From Methylomonas sp. EFPC3 (GTDB lineage: Bacteria; Pseudomonadota; Gammaproteobacteria; Methylococcales; Methylomonadaceae): 64,000 nucleotides of DNA. This document shows positions 7,763-16,791 of this stretch, piece by piece; the stretch's first letter is position 1; the number at the start of each line of letters is the position of its first letter. Position numbers and translations under genes: made by a program. The stretch is from the NCBI RefSeq assembly GCF_029643245.1, contig NZ_CP116398.1, forward strand, positions 1,550,001 through 1,614,000, written 5' to 3'. The notes beneath the pieces are model-generated. The model had not been told where the DNA came from, searched no databases, and saw only the letters and a list, made by a program, of their open reading frames with translations.

Positions 7763-9250
7763 ATGAAACCACTACCCATCTGTAATCCACTGAAAACATT
7801 GGCGGCCGGCAGTCTTTACTTGGCCAGCGCGGCAACTGCAGTCGGATCTGCGGAACAGAAAACCTATAGTCGGCCGCCATTCGCTCCGTTTTCCAGTCAA
7901 ATGCCCGATGCCTTGCTGGGAAACGATAAATACGAAAAGCCGGTTTGGAATTTGCACGATAGCCTTGGATTACCGAAATGGCTGGCAATCGGCTTGGAAC
8001 AGCGCACACGCTACGAAACCTTGGACAATGCCTTCAAAGCCAACGGCAAAGGCGGCGACCAGCAAATTGCGCTACAAAGCGATCTTTGGCTGCAAGCCAG
8101 TTTCAACGCCTTTCGCCTCGGCGCGGAATTTCTGGATGCCAGAGCCTTGGCTGCCGACGGCGGTTCCGGCGTCAACAATACCCACGCCGACCAGGCAGAC
8201 TTTCTCCAAGGCTATCTGGCCTGGGCCAGGCAGAATATGTTCTACAGCGGACTCGGCTTTGAAATGGTCGCCGGTCGGCAAACGCTGAATTTGGGCAGCC
8301 GACGCCTGATTGCTCGCAACGCCATGCGCAATACCATCAACAGCTTTACCGGCATCAAATTGCGCTTGTTAGATTACGACACCTGGCAATTCACCGGATT
8401 TGTGACAATGCCGGTCAACCGCTACCCGACGGCAGCGATCGATTTGCTGGCGGAAACTCATGAATTCGACGAGGAAGACAGTCACACTTGGTTTTCCGGA
8501 GGCTTTTTTGAACTTTACAATTTAGCCTGGCACACCAGCGCCGAAGTTTATTTGTACCATCTGGACGAAGGCGACAGCATCCGCAATCAGACTCGCAACC
8601 GGCGCTATTTTACGCCCGGCGCCCGCTGGTTTATCAAACCGGCCAAGTCGCAGTTCGACTTTCAACTGGAAACTATCGGCCAGTTCGGCACCGTAAGAGC
8701 CAGCAGCGGCAGTCGAGACGGACTTGACCAGAACCACTCGGCTTGGTACCAACATGCCGACATCGGTTATAGCTTTGACACAGCCTGGTCCCCGCATCTG
8801 ACACTGGAATACGATTACGCCAGCGGCGACGACAATCCCCACGACAATAAAGACCAGAGGTTCGACACCCTATACGGCGCCCGCCGCTTCGAGTTCGGCG
8901 CCACCGGCATCTACGGCGCGTTTGCCCGCACCAATATCAACTCGCCCGGCGCCCGCATCACATTTTCGCCGCGAAGCGACCTGCAAGCATCGGTTTCCCA
9001 TCGCTTGTTCTGGCTGGCCTCGCCGACTGACAGTTGGGCTGGCACCGGCTTGCAGGACAAAACCGGCCGCAGCGGCGACTCGGTCGGCCAACAGTTGGAA
9101 TTGACGGCGCGTTGGGATTTAAACAGCAGCCTGAATTTCGAAACCGGCTGGACTCACCTGTTCAAAGGCGAATTCGCCAGAATTGCCCCATCCGCGCCAC
9201 GGACACCGGATACAGATTATTTCTACGTGCAAAGCTTGTTGAGATTTTAG
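7763..9250 (+). CDS. Alginate-export-family outer-membrane beta-barrel protein
   Basis: 495 aa. The N-terminal signal peptide (about residues 1-29, ends AVGSA) is followed by LAIGLEQRTRYETLDNAF and repeated amphipathic strands such as GFEMVAGRQTLNLGSRRLI, and the chain ends in aromatic F (VQSLLRF), the usual barrel C-terminus. These features fit the alginate export (AlgE-like) family, whose members are outer-membrane porins, often with substrates unrelated to alginate. No alginate biosynthesis gene is nearby, so the substrate is open. It starts nine bases after a small ORF and AAAG is the only nearby purine-rich ribosome-binding candidate. Confidence 0.78.
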   Translation: MKPLPICNPLKTLAAGSLYLASAATAVGSAEQKTYSRPPFAPFSSQMPDALLGNDKYEKPVWNLHDSLGLPKWLAIGLEQRTRYETLDNAFKANGKGGDQQIALQSDLWLQASFNAFRLGAEFLDARALAADGGSGVNNTHADQADFLQGYLAWARQNMFYSGLGFEMVAGRQTLNLGSRRLIARNAMRNTINSFTGIKLRLLDYDTWQFTGFVTMPVNRYPTAAIDLLAETHEFDEEDSHTWFSGGFFELYNLAWHTSAEVYLYHLDEGDSIRNQTRNRRYFTPGARWFIKPAKSQFDFQLETIGQFGTVRASSGSRDGLDQNHSAWYQHADIGYSFDTAWSPHLTLEYDYASGDDNPHDNKDQRFDTLYGARRFEFGATGIYGAFARTNINSPGARITFSPRSDLQASVSHRLFWLASPTDSWAGTGLQDKTGRSGDSVGQQLELTARWDLNSSLNFETGWTHLFKGEFARIAPSAPRTPDTDYFYVQSLLRF

Positions 9251-9257
9251 GCCGGCC

Positions 9258-10034
9258 TCAGGCTGCGCCGAGCGGCGATAGGCCGTCTGCCAAAAAGTAT
9301 TCGAGCTCTAGCGGCAAACACCCTTCCGCCTCGGCCAGCACTTTGTCCTGCGGCAGGTTGTAGCCCCACAAGGCAAAACCGAGACGCAAGTCGGCAAGTT
9401 CCGCATGCTGCAAAACGTTCTGCAATGAAGGCAGACGGTCTTCGACAAAATAAATCGGCCGACCGGGGTACGAACGCTTCAGACCTTTCAATACTTCCGG
9501 TTTGCTCATATTCCGGTCCAGACCAAAAATACGTTCGGCAGCGAGCTCGATGTGATTCGCGTTTAAGATTTTTTTCACAAAACGTTCTTGTTTGGTCGTA
9601 ACCACATACCAGTCATGGTTCGAACCCAACCGACGCAGCTTGTCGGCGATACCTGAAAACAACGGATTTACGGCAATCCAACCGGCCTTATCCAGCGAGA
9701 TCCATTGGTCGCGAGTGTCTCCAAACAACTGCTTCAAACCTTCGACCGTCAATCCGGCCGCCGTCATTATTTGATTGGCTTTTTCGCTGTAGCCAGCATA
9801 AATCGACTCTATGCTCTCTCCCGCATACAACAAACGAATCACCAGAATCGCCTCGTAGCCGGTTTCTATGATGGGACGCACGGCGCGAAAACGTTTGACG
9901 ACTTCCGGCGGCGCAATGCCAGTCATGCCGCTCCAAATTGTGGCAGCAGCCTTCCAGCCAGTCAGCGCGGTTTCCAGCGCGCTATCGCAAATCACGCCGT
10001 CGAAATCCAGCGCATAGATAGTTGAATCAGTCAT
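9258..10034 (-). CDS. HAD-family hydrolase
   Basis: 258 aa from ATG 10034 (MTDSTIYALDFDGVICDS). Motif I is DFDGV, with the nucleophile Asp and the acid/base Asp; motif II is VTTKQERFVKK; motif III/IV is YFVEDRLPSLQNV. A helical cap lies between residues 20 and 110. The class covers phosphatases such as phosphoglycolate phosphatase, but this one is more distant and I cannot name a substrate. The upstream ATG at 10055 would add seven residues (MCISDVL) and neither start has a strong ribosome-binding site. The 3' end is convergent with the porin gene. Confidence 0.8.
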   Translation of the reverse strand: MTDSTIYALDFDGVICDSALETALTGWKAAATIWSGMTGIAPPEVVKRFRAVRPIIETGYEAILVIRLLYAGESIESIYAGYSEKANQIMTAAGLTVEGLKQLFGDTRDQWISLDKAGWIAVNPLFSGIADKLRRLGSNHDWYVVTTKQERFVKKILNANHIELAAERIFGLDRNMSKPEVLKGLKRSYPGRPIYFVEDRLPSLQNVLQHAELADLRLGFALWGYNLPQDKVLAEAEGCLPLELEYFLADGLSPLGAA

Positions 10035-10324
10035 CAATACATCAGAAATACACAAAACAGGCGCTCATTGTACCGGACCCAGCCGCCGATAAACGCGACC
10101 GCGTCACCAAGCCGGAAAAAACCCGGCCAAAATCAACAATTTCAACGAATTATGTTATAAGTCGCACCAGATAGCCGTCACAACACCGCGGGTTTGGTCG
10201 CGACGCCGAAGGTTATCCGGTCGCTGAAGGAGGCTTGGCGGCCATTATAAAAAATCAACGCTGCCCAAATTGGACGCCGGGTCGGCTGGGAAAAATAACA
10301 ACACTCTTTCAAAGGAGGACCGTC

Positions 10325-10912
10325 ATGTTGGTAACTTTATCGATTCTGGGTATTTCGCTGCTGGTATTGGGCATTCTGGCCTGGGCTTTGCTCGGCCGTC
10401 GCAAAAAAGCCAATGCGGCCGCGGCGGAGTTAAAACCGTCGGCGACGCAGGCGACGTCGGCAACCGTTGATACAGCGCCGCAACAAGCGCAAACGGCTCC
10501 GGCAACCGCGGCCGTAGAACCGGCAACATTTACAAAAACCGAGCCGGAACTGGCAAGCACGGCCGCCGCTAAACCAGCGGACACGGCATACACCGAGCAA
10601 CCGCCGGAAGATTCGGTTTTGCACCGTCATTACGACGCCATGCATTCGCTCGCCTCCGCGGCCGAAACCCATTCGGATATTCCACCCATCCAGACCGCCG
10701 CCGCCATAGCAACACCGGCGGTCGCAGCAATGGCATCCACATCTGCCTTACCGCAGGATTCTGTCCTGAGAAGGCATTTTTTGGCACACATCACCCGCGA
10801 GATTGAAAGCGAACTACCTGCCAAACCGGTTGACTCTGTCCTGAAAAGGCATCACGAGGCCATGGTCGCCCACAAGCTGCAACAATATCTGGCACGGTTG
10901 CAATCGGTTTAA
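10325..10912 (+). CDS. Membrane-anchored Ala/Thr-rich protein with three DSVLxRH repeats
   Basis: 195 aa; family not recognised. The start at 10325 has a perfect AAAGGAGG eight bases upstream. Residues 2-23 form one transmembrane helix (LVTLSILGISLLVLGILAWA), followed by GRRKK, so the rest is probably cytoplasmic. Residues 30-90 are a low-complexity Ala/Thr/Pro linker. Then an 11-residue motif occurs three times: DSVLHRHYDAM (96-106), DSVLRRHFLAH (145-155) and DSVLKRHHEAM (170-180). Regular repeats of a charged amphipathic helix on a flexible tether suggest a docking or scaffold role; this is inference. It is a single gene with no operon partner. Confidence 0.7.
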   Translation: MLVTLSILGISLLVLGILAWALLGRRKKANAAAAELKPSATQATSATVDTAPQQAQTAPATAAVEPATFTKTEPELASTAAAKPADTAYTEQPPEDSVLHRHYDAMHSLASAAETHSDIPPIQTAAAIATPAVAAMASTSALPQDSVLRRHFLAHITREIESELPAKPVDSVLKRHHEAMVAHKLQQYLARLQSV

Positions 10913-11111
10913 GCGACAGGTTTTGTTTTGACAAATCCGCGGCCAACGGTAAGCTTTCGCCGTTAGCGCCGCGGCGCACTCAACCCACTAACCAAAATAT
11001 CGTTTCCGCCATCGGCAAATTTTAGGAAAACCCGCACACTTCCAAACCCCGTATCATGCCAACATGGCTCCGCCCACTAAATCACCGACATCTACCAGCG
11101 AAGTTTTCCCT

Positions 11112-11600
11112 ATGAGCGATATCTACCAATTTTCCGTCTTGAATATTCGCGGCGAAAGCGTGTCTCTGGAGCAATTTCGCGGCAAAGTCCTGATAGTGGT
11201 CAATACTGCCAGCCGTTGCGGCTTTACGCCGCAATACCGTGGTTTGGAAGCGTTATACCAGACCTACAAAAGCCGCGGACTCGAGATACTGGGATTTCCG
11301 TGCAATCAATTCGGCCAACAGGAGCCGGGTTCCAACCGCGAGATAGCCGATTTTTGTGAAGCAAACTACGGCGTCAGTTTTCCGCTATTTGCAAAAGTTG
11401 ACGTTAACGGTGCCACGGCTGAGCCCTTGTTTCAATACCTGAAAGCTAAGGCGCCCGGTTTCTTGGGCAGCCAGTCGATCAAATGGAATTTTTGTAAATT
11501 TTTGATTGGTCGCGACGGTACCGTCCACCGCCGTTACGCACCTTTCGTACCGCCGTCCACGCTAAGTAAGGATATTGAGCGACTTCTGGCTAGGTCTTAG
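11112..11600 (+). CDS. Glutathione peroxidase family thiol peroxidase
   Basis: 162 aa from ATG 11112 (MSDIYQFSVLNIRGESV). It has the peroxidase Cys in NTASRCGFTPQY, the second signature LGFPCNQFGQQEPG with the conserved Gln, and WNFCKFLI with the catalytic Trp/Asn, all expected for the glutathione peroxidase fold. The bacterial enzymes of this size usually reduce hydroperoxides with thioredoxin. The peroxidatic residue is Cys, not selenocysteine. The ATG at 11064 would add a Pro/Ser/Thr-rich 16-residue extension without homology, so I use the inner start. Single gene, convergent with the flgT-like gene. Confidence 0.9.
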   Translation: MSDIYQFSVLNIRGESVSLEQFRGKVLIVVNTASRCGFTPQYRGLEALYQTYKSRGLEILGFPCNQFGQQEPGSNREIADFCEANYGVSFPLFAKVDVNGATAEPLFQYLKAKAPGFLGSQSIKWNFCKFLIGRDGTVHRRYAPFVPPSTLSKDIERLLARS

Positions 11601-11603
11601 ACC

Positions 11604-12794
11604 TTACGGCGAAGCAAAACTTTTCACCCAGTCTCCCGGTCGAACCACCCGGGTCGCCCCCGAGTCCAGACTACCGGCCGCCGTGTTGGCACTAACTTCC
11701 GAGACGGTCAAAATTCCGATCGACTCGCTCATTCCGCGTCCGTCCGGCGCAATCCCGGCAGCGGAAAATATCATCAACTTGTCTCCCGCTTTGATTTTGT
11801 CCTGAGCACCGGCCGCGATCACGATTCGGTTATGGGTCGACTCCAGCACGCGGGTCGTGAATGGGTAACAACCGAATAGCCGATGCAAATCCGCACTGGC
11901 CTGCTGAATCAATTCGTCGATTTTATGCCCGGACGGCGTGTCGTTGAAACGCTCGCTGCCGACGTTATAGCCGTTCGGCAGCGACACGTCGCCCAGGATA
12001 GAGGCACTGTAACGCTGCTGGAATAACAGCGCGCCGCTGAAACCGTCGTGGACGAAGACGTCGAAATCGATACTGCGTCGACCGATAAATTCCCTGGTCA
12101 TGGATTTGATTTCCGCCAACACCCCCGTACCCCGCACATATTCGGTGGACTCGGTGCGAAACCCGCGTATCACGCCGGACAACACGAACTGGGCATTGTA
12201 TTGGCGGGCGACGTTAACGATCACCGACTCGGCCGAGCCTGTCGGCGACAGGATTTCCGGCGCGATGTCGGGTCGGGAATACAACACGGCGTTGGTCAGA
12301 TTACGGCCGATAAAATCGCCGGTTTCCATTAAGCGGTTATTGATTTCGCGCGGGATACCGCTAAACAAATCCTGGCTTTCGCTGCTACTCACCTGCTCGG
12401 CGTTCATGATCGGAAAACCGGTAGCAACGATCTTTTTGCGGTAAGGCGAAGCACAATGCTGACGCTCGGACAATACTGCCAAGGCCTGAACCCGGTAAAC
12501 CTCGCCGTCTTGCCACTCGTCAACTACCTTGACGTCACTGATGACCGACCCGGCATTGCTGCGTTTCAACTGCGAAGAGGCGCGCATCACTGCGTCGTCG
12601 ATCGCTGCACGCCGGGCTTCCTCGACACCGCCGGGGCCGATTTGCGCAGCCCCTTGCACAGTGGTTTGGCGGCCCGACGCGTCAACCGCCCCGTCGCCGG
12701 CGCCGTATTTACGCATCAACGAGCCGTCGCAGGCGACCAATAGGATCGCCAACATCGGTGCAATCAAACTGTTAAAGCGTATTAAAGAAGCCAT
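11604..12794 (-). CDS. flgT: FlgT-like flagellar assembly protein
   Basis: 397 aa from ATG 12794, overlapping the upstream flgP-like gene by 23 bp, which indicates translational coupling. The N-terminus is hydrophobic with a Cys (LIAPMLAILLVACDG), so it may be a lipoprotein. A central segment (QFVLSGVIRGFRTES; RRSIDFDVFVHDGFSGALL) and a C-terminal beta domain (AAGAQDKIKAGDKLMIF; GILTVSEVSANTAAGSL) fit FlgT of the Vibrio H-ring. In Vibrio FlgO, FlgP and FlgT work together at the outer-membrane base of the flagellum. No other flagellar gene is in the window. The longer open frame to 13052 is a shadow of flgP. Confidence 0.68.
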   Translation of the reverse strand: MASLIRFNSLIAPMLAILLVACDGSLMRKYGAGDGAVDASGRQTTVQGAAQIGPGGVEEARRAAIDDAVMRASSQLKRSNAGSVISDVKVVDEWQDGEVYRVQALAVLSERQHCASPYRKKIVATGFPIMNAEQVSSSESQDLFSGIPREINNRLMETGDFIGRNLTNAVLYSRPDIAPEILSPTGSAESVIVNVARQYNAQFVLSGVIRGFRTESTEYVRGTGVLAEIKSMTREFIGRRSIDFDVFVHDGFSGALLFQQRYSASILGDVSLPNGYNVGSERFNDTPSGHKIDELIQQASADLHRLFGCYPFTTRVLESTHNRIVIAAGAQDKIKAGDKLMIFSAAGIAPDGRGMSESIGILTVSEVSANTAAGSLDSGATRVVRPGDWVKSFASP

Positions 12795-13455
12795 TGAATA
12801 GAAAGTATTGCAGAAATCCGCGGGCACCGGTATTGACGATACCTTGCGCGTCGTAAAAGCCGGCATCCAACAAAACGTCGTCCAGCAGGTTCGGTTGTTT
12901 AGAGAAACCGCTGACGTAATACAGATCATTACAGTCACGCACACCGCAAGCCAGATTGGCGGATGTGACCGTCGCTTCCTTATAACCCAATCGGGTAAAC
13001 GGAACCTTATTTTCTTCCTGCAAACATTGATTGACGTTACCGGCACCGCCACTCATGCACCGGTAAAACCGCGGACTGAGTTGCAGCTCCAATGTTGCTT
13101 TCAAGTTGTCCTTTACCGTGCGGTAATCCGAGGCGGCAGCGCTGCGTAGATAGGTATCGAGATAGACACGGTAGGTTTCATCGCGCATCACTTTTGCGCC
13201 GACCGTATCGCCGTTGTCGAGCGGCTCCCGGTACAACTGATCCGCCAAACCGCGGAATGCCTCAAGCTTGGCCGCCTGTTGCGCTTGCAACCAACGCTGG
13301 TTGACCGAAAGCCGACCGCTGTTGTCGAAACTGCTGAAACCGCTGGCGCGCAAGGTTTTAGTCTGCTGCACCGATTCCGCATTCTTGCCGCTCAGGCTGG
13401 TACACGCCGCTAATCCCAAACATGCCGCTAAACCGATTATTCGCAATGCTTTCAT
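12772..13455 (-). CDS. flgP: FlgP-like LPP20-family lipoprotein
   Basis: 227 aa. A lipoprotein signal with lipobox LAAC (MKALRIIGLAACLGLAAC) predicts export and outer-membrane anchoring. The body has QRWLQAQQAAKLEAFRGLADQLYREPLDNGDTV-type sequence, the pattern of LPP20/FlgP proteins, and six cysteines in its second half (CMS, CLQ, CGVRDC). It overlaps the following flgT-like gene by 23 bp. In other bacteria FlgP forms a ring at the flagellar outer-membrane base; here, away from a flagellar cluster, the role is inferred from family and pairing only. Confidence 0.65.
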   Translation of the reverse strand: MKALRIIGLAACLGLAACTSLSGKNAESVQQTKTLRASGFSSFDNSGRLSVNQRWLQAQQAAKLEAFRGLADQLYREPLDNGDTVGAKVMRDETYRVYLDTYLRSAAASDYRTVKDNLKATLELQLSPRFYRCMSGGAGNVNQCLQEENKVPFTRLGYKEATVTSANLACGVRDCNDLYYVSGFSKQPNLLDDVLLDAGFYDAQGIVNTGARGFLQYFLFNGFFNTL

Positions 13456-13563
13456 AAACCCTCCACTCTATGCCTGAGTCATCGGCAGAGCAGAATTATT
13501 CTTTAGGATCAGCCTGAAAGTTTAGCTCGACCCGGCAAGCAATTTGCTTACGCGCCGGCGAGG

Positions 13564-13905
13564 TCAGGCCCTGGCCGCATCGCCGGCTACCGACCACAAC
13601 TTCTCTAATTGATAAAGTTCACGCGCCTGTCCCGTCATCACGTGTACGATCACGTCGCCCAAATCCAGCAAGATCCAATCCGAACTTTGGTCGCCTTCCA
13701 TACCCAAAGCTTGCAGCCCGCTCTCTTTAACCTTTTCGAGCACGTAATCGCACAACGATTTGGCATGCCGCGATGAGGTACCGGTAGCGATCACCATGAA
13801 ATCGGTGATACTGGTCTTACCCCGCACATCGATGGTTTTGATATTCAGGCCTTTGCGGAGGTCGAGTTCGGTTTCGACCAGTTTCACTAAATCTTCTGAT
13901 TGCAT
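13564..13905 (-). CDS. rsfS: Ribosome silencing factor RsfS
   Basis: 113 aa. RsfS (YbeB/Iojap) binds ribosomal protein L14 and blocks subunit joining under nutrient limitation. The family signature is plain: DFMVIATGTSSRHAKSL, then EGDQSSDWILLDLGDVIVHV and REFY-like RELYQLEKLW. Length is normal. It starts eight bases after nadD stops; nadD-rsfS linkage is widely conserved and proA lies directly upstream of nadD in the same orientation. Confidence 0.95.
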   Translation of the reverse strand: MQSEDLVKLVETELDLRKGLNIKTIDVRGKTSITDFMVIATGTSSRHAKSLCDYVLEKVKESGLQALGMEGDQSSDWILLDLGDVIVHVMTGQARELYQLEKLWSVAGDAARA

Positions 13906-13913
13906 TCCAATTC

Positions 13914-14549
13914 CTATTGATCAGTAGTTGCTTGATAAAGTTGATGCTGACGGATCAAAGCAATAACCCGATCAGGCAATAAAAACTGCGGACTGCGGCC
14001 AGCCGCGATTAAACGACGGATTTCAGTTGCGGAAATCGCCAAGGCCGTTACCGGTTGGAAGAACACCCGTCCGGCCGCTTCGACGCTCAACACACCGGGA
14101 TCGTCGACGACCCGCTGTTGCAAAAAAACCGGTAACGGCCCGGGTTGAAAACCGGGTCTGGTCATCACGACGATGTGGGCAAACTCGAACAGGTGCTGCC
14201 ATCGGTGCCAGCGCTCCAAACCGGCAAAGGCATCGGCGCCGATGAACAGCACTAATGGCGTATCGCCCGCTAACTCGCTCCGCAATGCCGCCAAAGTATC
14301 GACCATATACGAAGGTCCGTCGCGCTCCAGCTCGCGCCTATCGGCGTAAAACCCAGGCGTATCCGCCACCGCGGCGGCCAGCATCTGCATCCGCATCTCG
14401 GCGTCGGCCTCGGGTTGGCCGCGATGGGCGGGCAGCCGGCATGGAACCAGGTGCAGGCGCTGCAGTTTGAACAGCTCCTTGACTTCCAGCGCCGTGCGTA
14501 AATGGCCGAAATGGACCGGATTGAAAGTGCCGCCGTAAACGCCGATCAT
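13914..14549 (-). CDS. nadD: Nicotinate-nucleotide adenylyltransferase
   Basis: 211 aa. NadD transfers AMP from ATP to nicotinate mononucleotide in NAD synthesis. The nucleotidyltransferase motif GGTFNPVHFGHLRTA is at the N-terminus and the C-terminal ISATEIRRLIAAG is present. The ATG directly follows the proA stop codon (proA ends at 14550) and rsfS begins eight bases after nadD ends, so proA-nadD-rsfS is one transcription unit. Confidence 0.96.
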   Translation of the reverse strand: MIGVYGGTFNPVHFGHLRTALEVKELFKLQRLHLVPCRLPAHRGQPEADAEMRMQMLAAAVADTPGFYADRRELERDGPSYMVDTLAALRSELAGDTPLVLFIGADAFAGLERWHRWQHLFEFAHIVVMTRPGFQPGPLPVFLQQRVVDDPGVLSVEAAGRVFFQPVTALAISATEIRRLIAAGRSPQFLLPDRVIALIRQHQLYQATTDQ

Positions 14550-15806
14550 TTACTGGCGAATATGGCCGTCGCCAAGCACGATGTATTTCAATGACGTCAG
14601 GCCGTGCAATCCTACCGGTCCGCGGGCGTGCAGTTTGTCGGTGCTGATGCCGATTTCGGCGCCCAAACCGTATTCGAAACCGTCGGCAAAGCGGGTGGAG
14701 GCGTTGACCATCACCGAGCTGGAATCCACCTCGCGCAAAAAGCGCCGCGCCAAGGTGTAGTCCTCGGTGACGATGGCTTCGGTGTGGGCCGAGCTATAGG
14801 TATTGATGTGGTCTATCGCTTCGTCGATATCGGCCACGATCTTGATCGACAAAATCGGCGCCAGATATTCGGTATGCCAGTCTGCTTCGCTGGCGCGGAC
14901 GGCCTGTTTCACTAAGGAACAGGTTTTCAGGCAACCGCGCAATTCGACGCCCTGCTCCGCGTATTTTTCGGCCAAAACCGGCAGTACCGCCGGAGCGATG
15001 CTCTCGGCGACGAGCAGGGTTTCCATCGCATTGCAGACACCGTAGCGGTGGGTTTTGGCGTTCATCGCAATCGCTACGGCCTTGTCGATGTCGGCTTTAC
15101 CGTCGATATAGACGTGGCAAATCCCATCCAAATGCTTGATCACCGGGATCGTCGCTTCGGCGCTGATCCGCTCGATCAAGCTCTTGCCGCCGCGCGGTAC
15201 AATCACGTCAACATATTGCTGCAGCCGGATCAATTCGCCAACCGCGGCCCGATCGGTGGTTTCGACTACCTGTACCGCCTGTTCCGGCAAGCCGGACACC
15301 GCCAAGCCCTTGGCAATACAGGCGGCGATCGCCCGATTGGAGTGAATCGACTCCGAGCCGCCGCGCAAAATACAGGCATTACCGGATTTCAGGCACAAGG
15401 CCGCCGCATCGACCGTAACGTTGGGCCGCGACTCGTAGATGATGCCGATCACGCCCAAAGGCACCCGCATCTGGCCGACCTGAATACCGCTGGGCCGATA
15501 CCCGAGATTGCTGATTTCACCCACCGGGTCGGGTAAGGCCGCGACTTGTTTCAAACCCTCGACCATCGCGTCGATGCGGGCCGGCGTCAGTTCCAGCCTA
15601 TCCAACGTGGCCGCATCCATGCCGTTAGCCCGGCCGGCATCGAGATCCTTACGGTTTTCGCTGGCTAATGTGGCGCTATCGGCCTCGAGCATGGCGGCGA
15701 TATTCAACAGTGCATTGTTTTTACGACCGCTATCGGCCTTACTGATCTCGCGGCCGGCAAGCCTGGCCTGTCGCCCTAACTGCTGCATATAGTCAGTGAT
15801 GTTCAT
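14550..15806 (-). CDS. proA: Gamma-glutamyl phosphate reductase
   Basis: 418 aa, normal length. ProA reduces gamma-glutamyl phosphate to glutamate semialdehyde with NADPH in proline synthesis. Seen are [18 protein letters not shown], the nucleotide-binding region [27 protein letters not shown], and the active-site Cys in [13 protein letters not shown] use ATG 15806 ([18 protein letters not shown]), the usual ProA N-terminus; the frame to 15914 adds 36 unrelated residues. First gene of the proA-nadD-rsfS unit. Confidence 0.96.
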   Translation of the reverse strand: MNITDYMQQLGRQARLAGREISKADSGRKNNALLNIAAMLEADSATLASENRKDLDAGRANGMDAATLDRLELTPARIDAMVEGLKQVAALPDPVGEISNLGYRPSGIQVGQMRVPLGVIGIIYESRPNVTVDAAALCLKSGNACILRGGSESIHSNRAIAACIAKGLAVSGLPEQAVQVVETTDRAAVGELIRLQQYVDVIVPRGGKSLIERISAEATIPVIKHLDGICHVYIDGKADIDKAVAIAMNAKTHRYGVCNAMETLLVAESIAPAVLPVLAEKYAEQGVELRGCLKTCSLVKQAVRASEADWHTEYLAPILSIKIVADIDEAIDHINTYSSAHTEAIVTEDYTLARRFLREVDSSSVMVNASTRFADGFEYGLGAEIGISTDKLHARGPVGLHGLTSLKYIVLGDGHIRQ

Positions 15807-16104
15807 CTTGACAAACCCAGTCATTTGGAAAAGTCGGCCATTATACCAAGCCGAAGCCAAGCACCGCGACCATCGCGAAATACTGCAGCCAATACCGGGG
15901 GCCAATACTGACATTGATAGTAACTTTGGATTACAACCAATTAATTACATTGAATTTTCGCTTTCGATCCGACATGGGCTAAGGTTATGATTACCACAGC
16001 AATCGGCTGGTTAAGTCATCAGCAAGAATGACGGAGCCTGTGCTGTTCATGCCGTTGGTTGCCAACTCAATTCCTGTCACAAACGCATACAAGAAAGGAA
16101 GGAT

Positions 16105-16257
16105 ATGAACAATCTCACTGAAGAAGAACGCAAAAAAATCCTGGAGAGCTCGCCGGTCGGCACCTGGGCTTTGATGTTGATCGTCGGCGGCGGCATGGTG
16201 ATTGCATGGCTGCTGATGTATTACGGGGTATTTCTACCCCGCGGCCATATCGGCTAG
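16105..16257 (+). CDS. Cytochrome c oxidase subunit IIa-like small membrane protein
   Basis: 50 aa, too short for most gene tracks. It begins MNNLTEEERKKILESSPVGT and has one transmembrane helix (about residues 20-42, WALMLIVGGGMVIAWLLMYYG) ending RGHIG. GGAAGGAT precedes the ATG. It lies nine bases before the subunit II gene. A single-helix subunit IIa gene in front of subunits II and I is the hallmark of ba3-type (class B) haem-copper oxidases. Identification rests on size, topology and position. Confidence 0.82.
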   Translation: MNNLTEEERKKILESSPVGTWALMLIVGGGMVIAWLLMYYGVFLPRGHIG

Positions 16258-16266
16258 GAGGCTGCC

Positions 16267-16791
16267 ATGCATATCGACCGACTGGAAAAAAGATGGGCCG
16301 GCATTGCCTTGGGCATCGCCGGCCTTTTTGTTGCGGTGATTCTGGGTTCCGCCCTGGTCCACGGTATCCACGCCCCGAGTAATGTGGAGACCATCGATTC
16401 GGCAAAACTGCATTTGTCCGCAGAATTTGCCGAAGACAAATTAGGCGCCAGTACCAACCCGGACGGCAGCGTCACGGTGCGGATGGTGGCCGGACGGTAC
16501 GGTTTTTATCCGAAAACCCTGACCCTGCCGGCGGAAACCAAAATCACCTTTCGCTGGGTCAGTCTGGACGTGATCCACGGCGTGCACATCCCAATGACCA
16601 ATATGAGCACGATGATCGTGCCGGGTTATGTCGCTCAAGTCCAAACCGAACTGCATCATGCCGGCGACTATCCGCTGCTGTGCAACGAATACTGCGGCAT
16701 GGGCCACGCCCATATGTGGAGCAACATCAAGGTGGTCAGCAAGGCGCAATGGGAAGCGCTCAACAAACAAGGGGGAGCAAACCATGGATAA
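16267..16791 (+). CDS. Cytochrome c oxidase subunit II (ba3-type, CuA)
   Basis: 174 aa. One N-terminal transmembrane helix (residues 13-33) and a periplasmic cupredoxin domain. The CuA site is intact: His in VIHGVHIP, then CNEYCGMGHAHM with both Cys, His and Met. The short single-helix form is typical of class B oxidases. The stop overlaps the start of subunit I by eight bases. It accepts electrons from a periplasmic cytochrome c and passes them to subunit I. Confidence 0.93.
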   Translation: MHIDRLEKRWAGIALGIAGLFVAVILGSALVHGIHAPSNVETIDSAKLHLSAEFAEDKLGASTNPDGSVTVRMVAGRYGFYPKTLTLPAETKITFRWVSLDVIHGVHIPMTNMSTMIVPGYVAQVQTELHHAGDYPLLCNEYCGMGHAHMWSNIKVVSKAQWEALNKQGGANHG

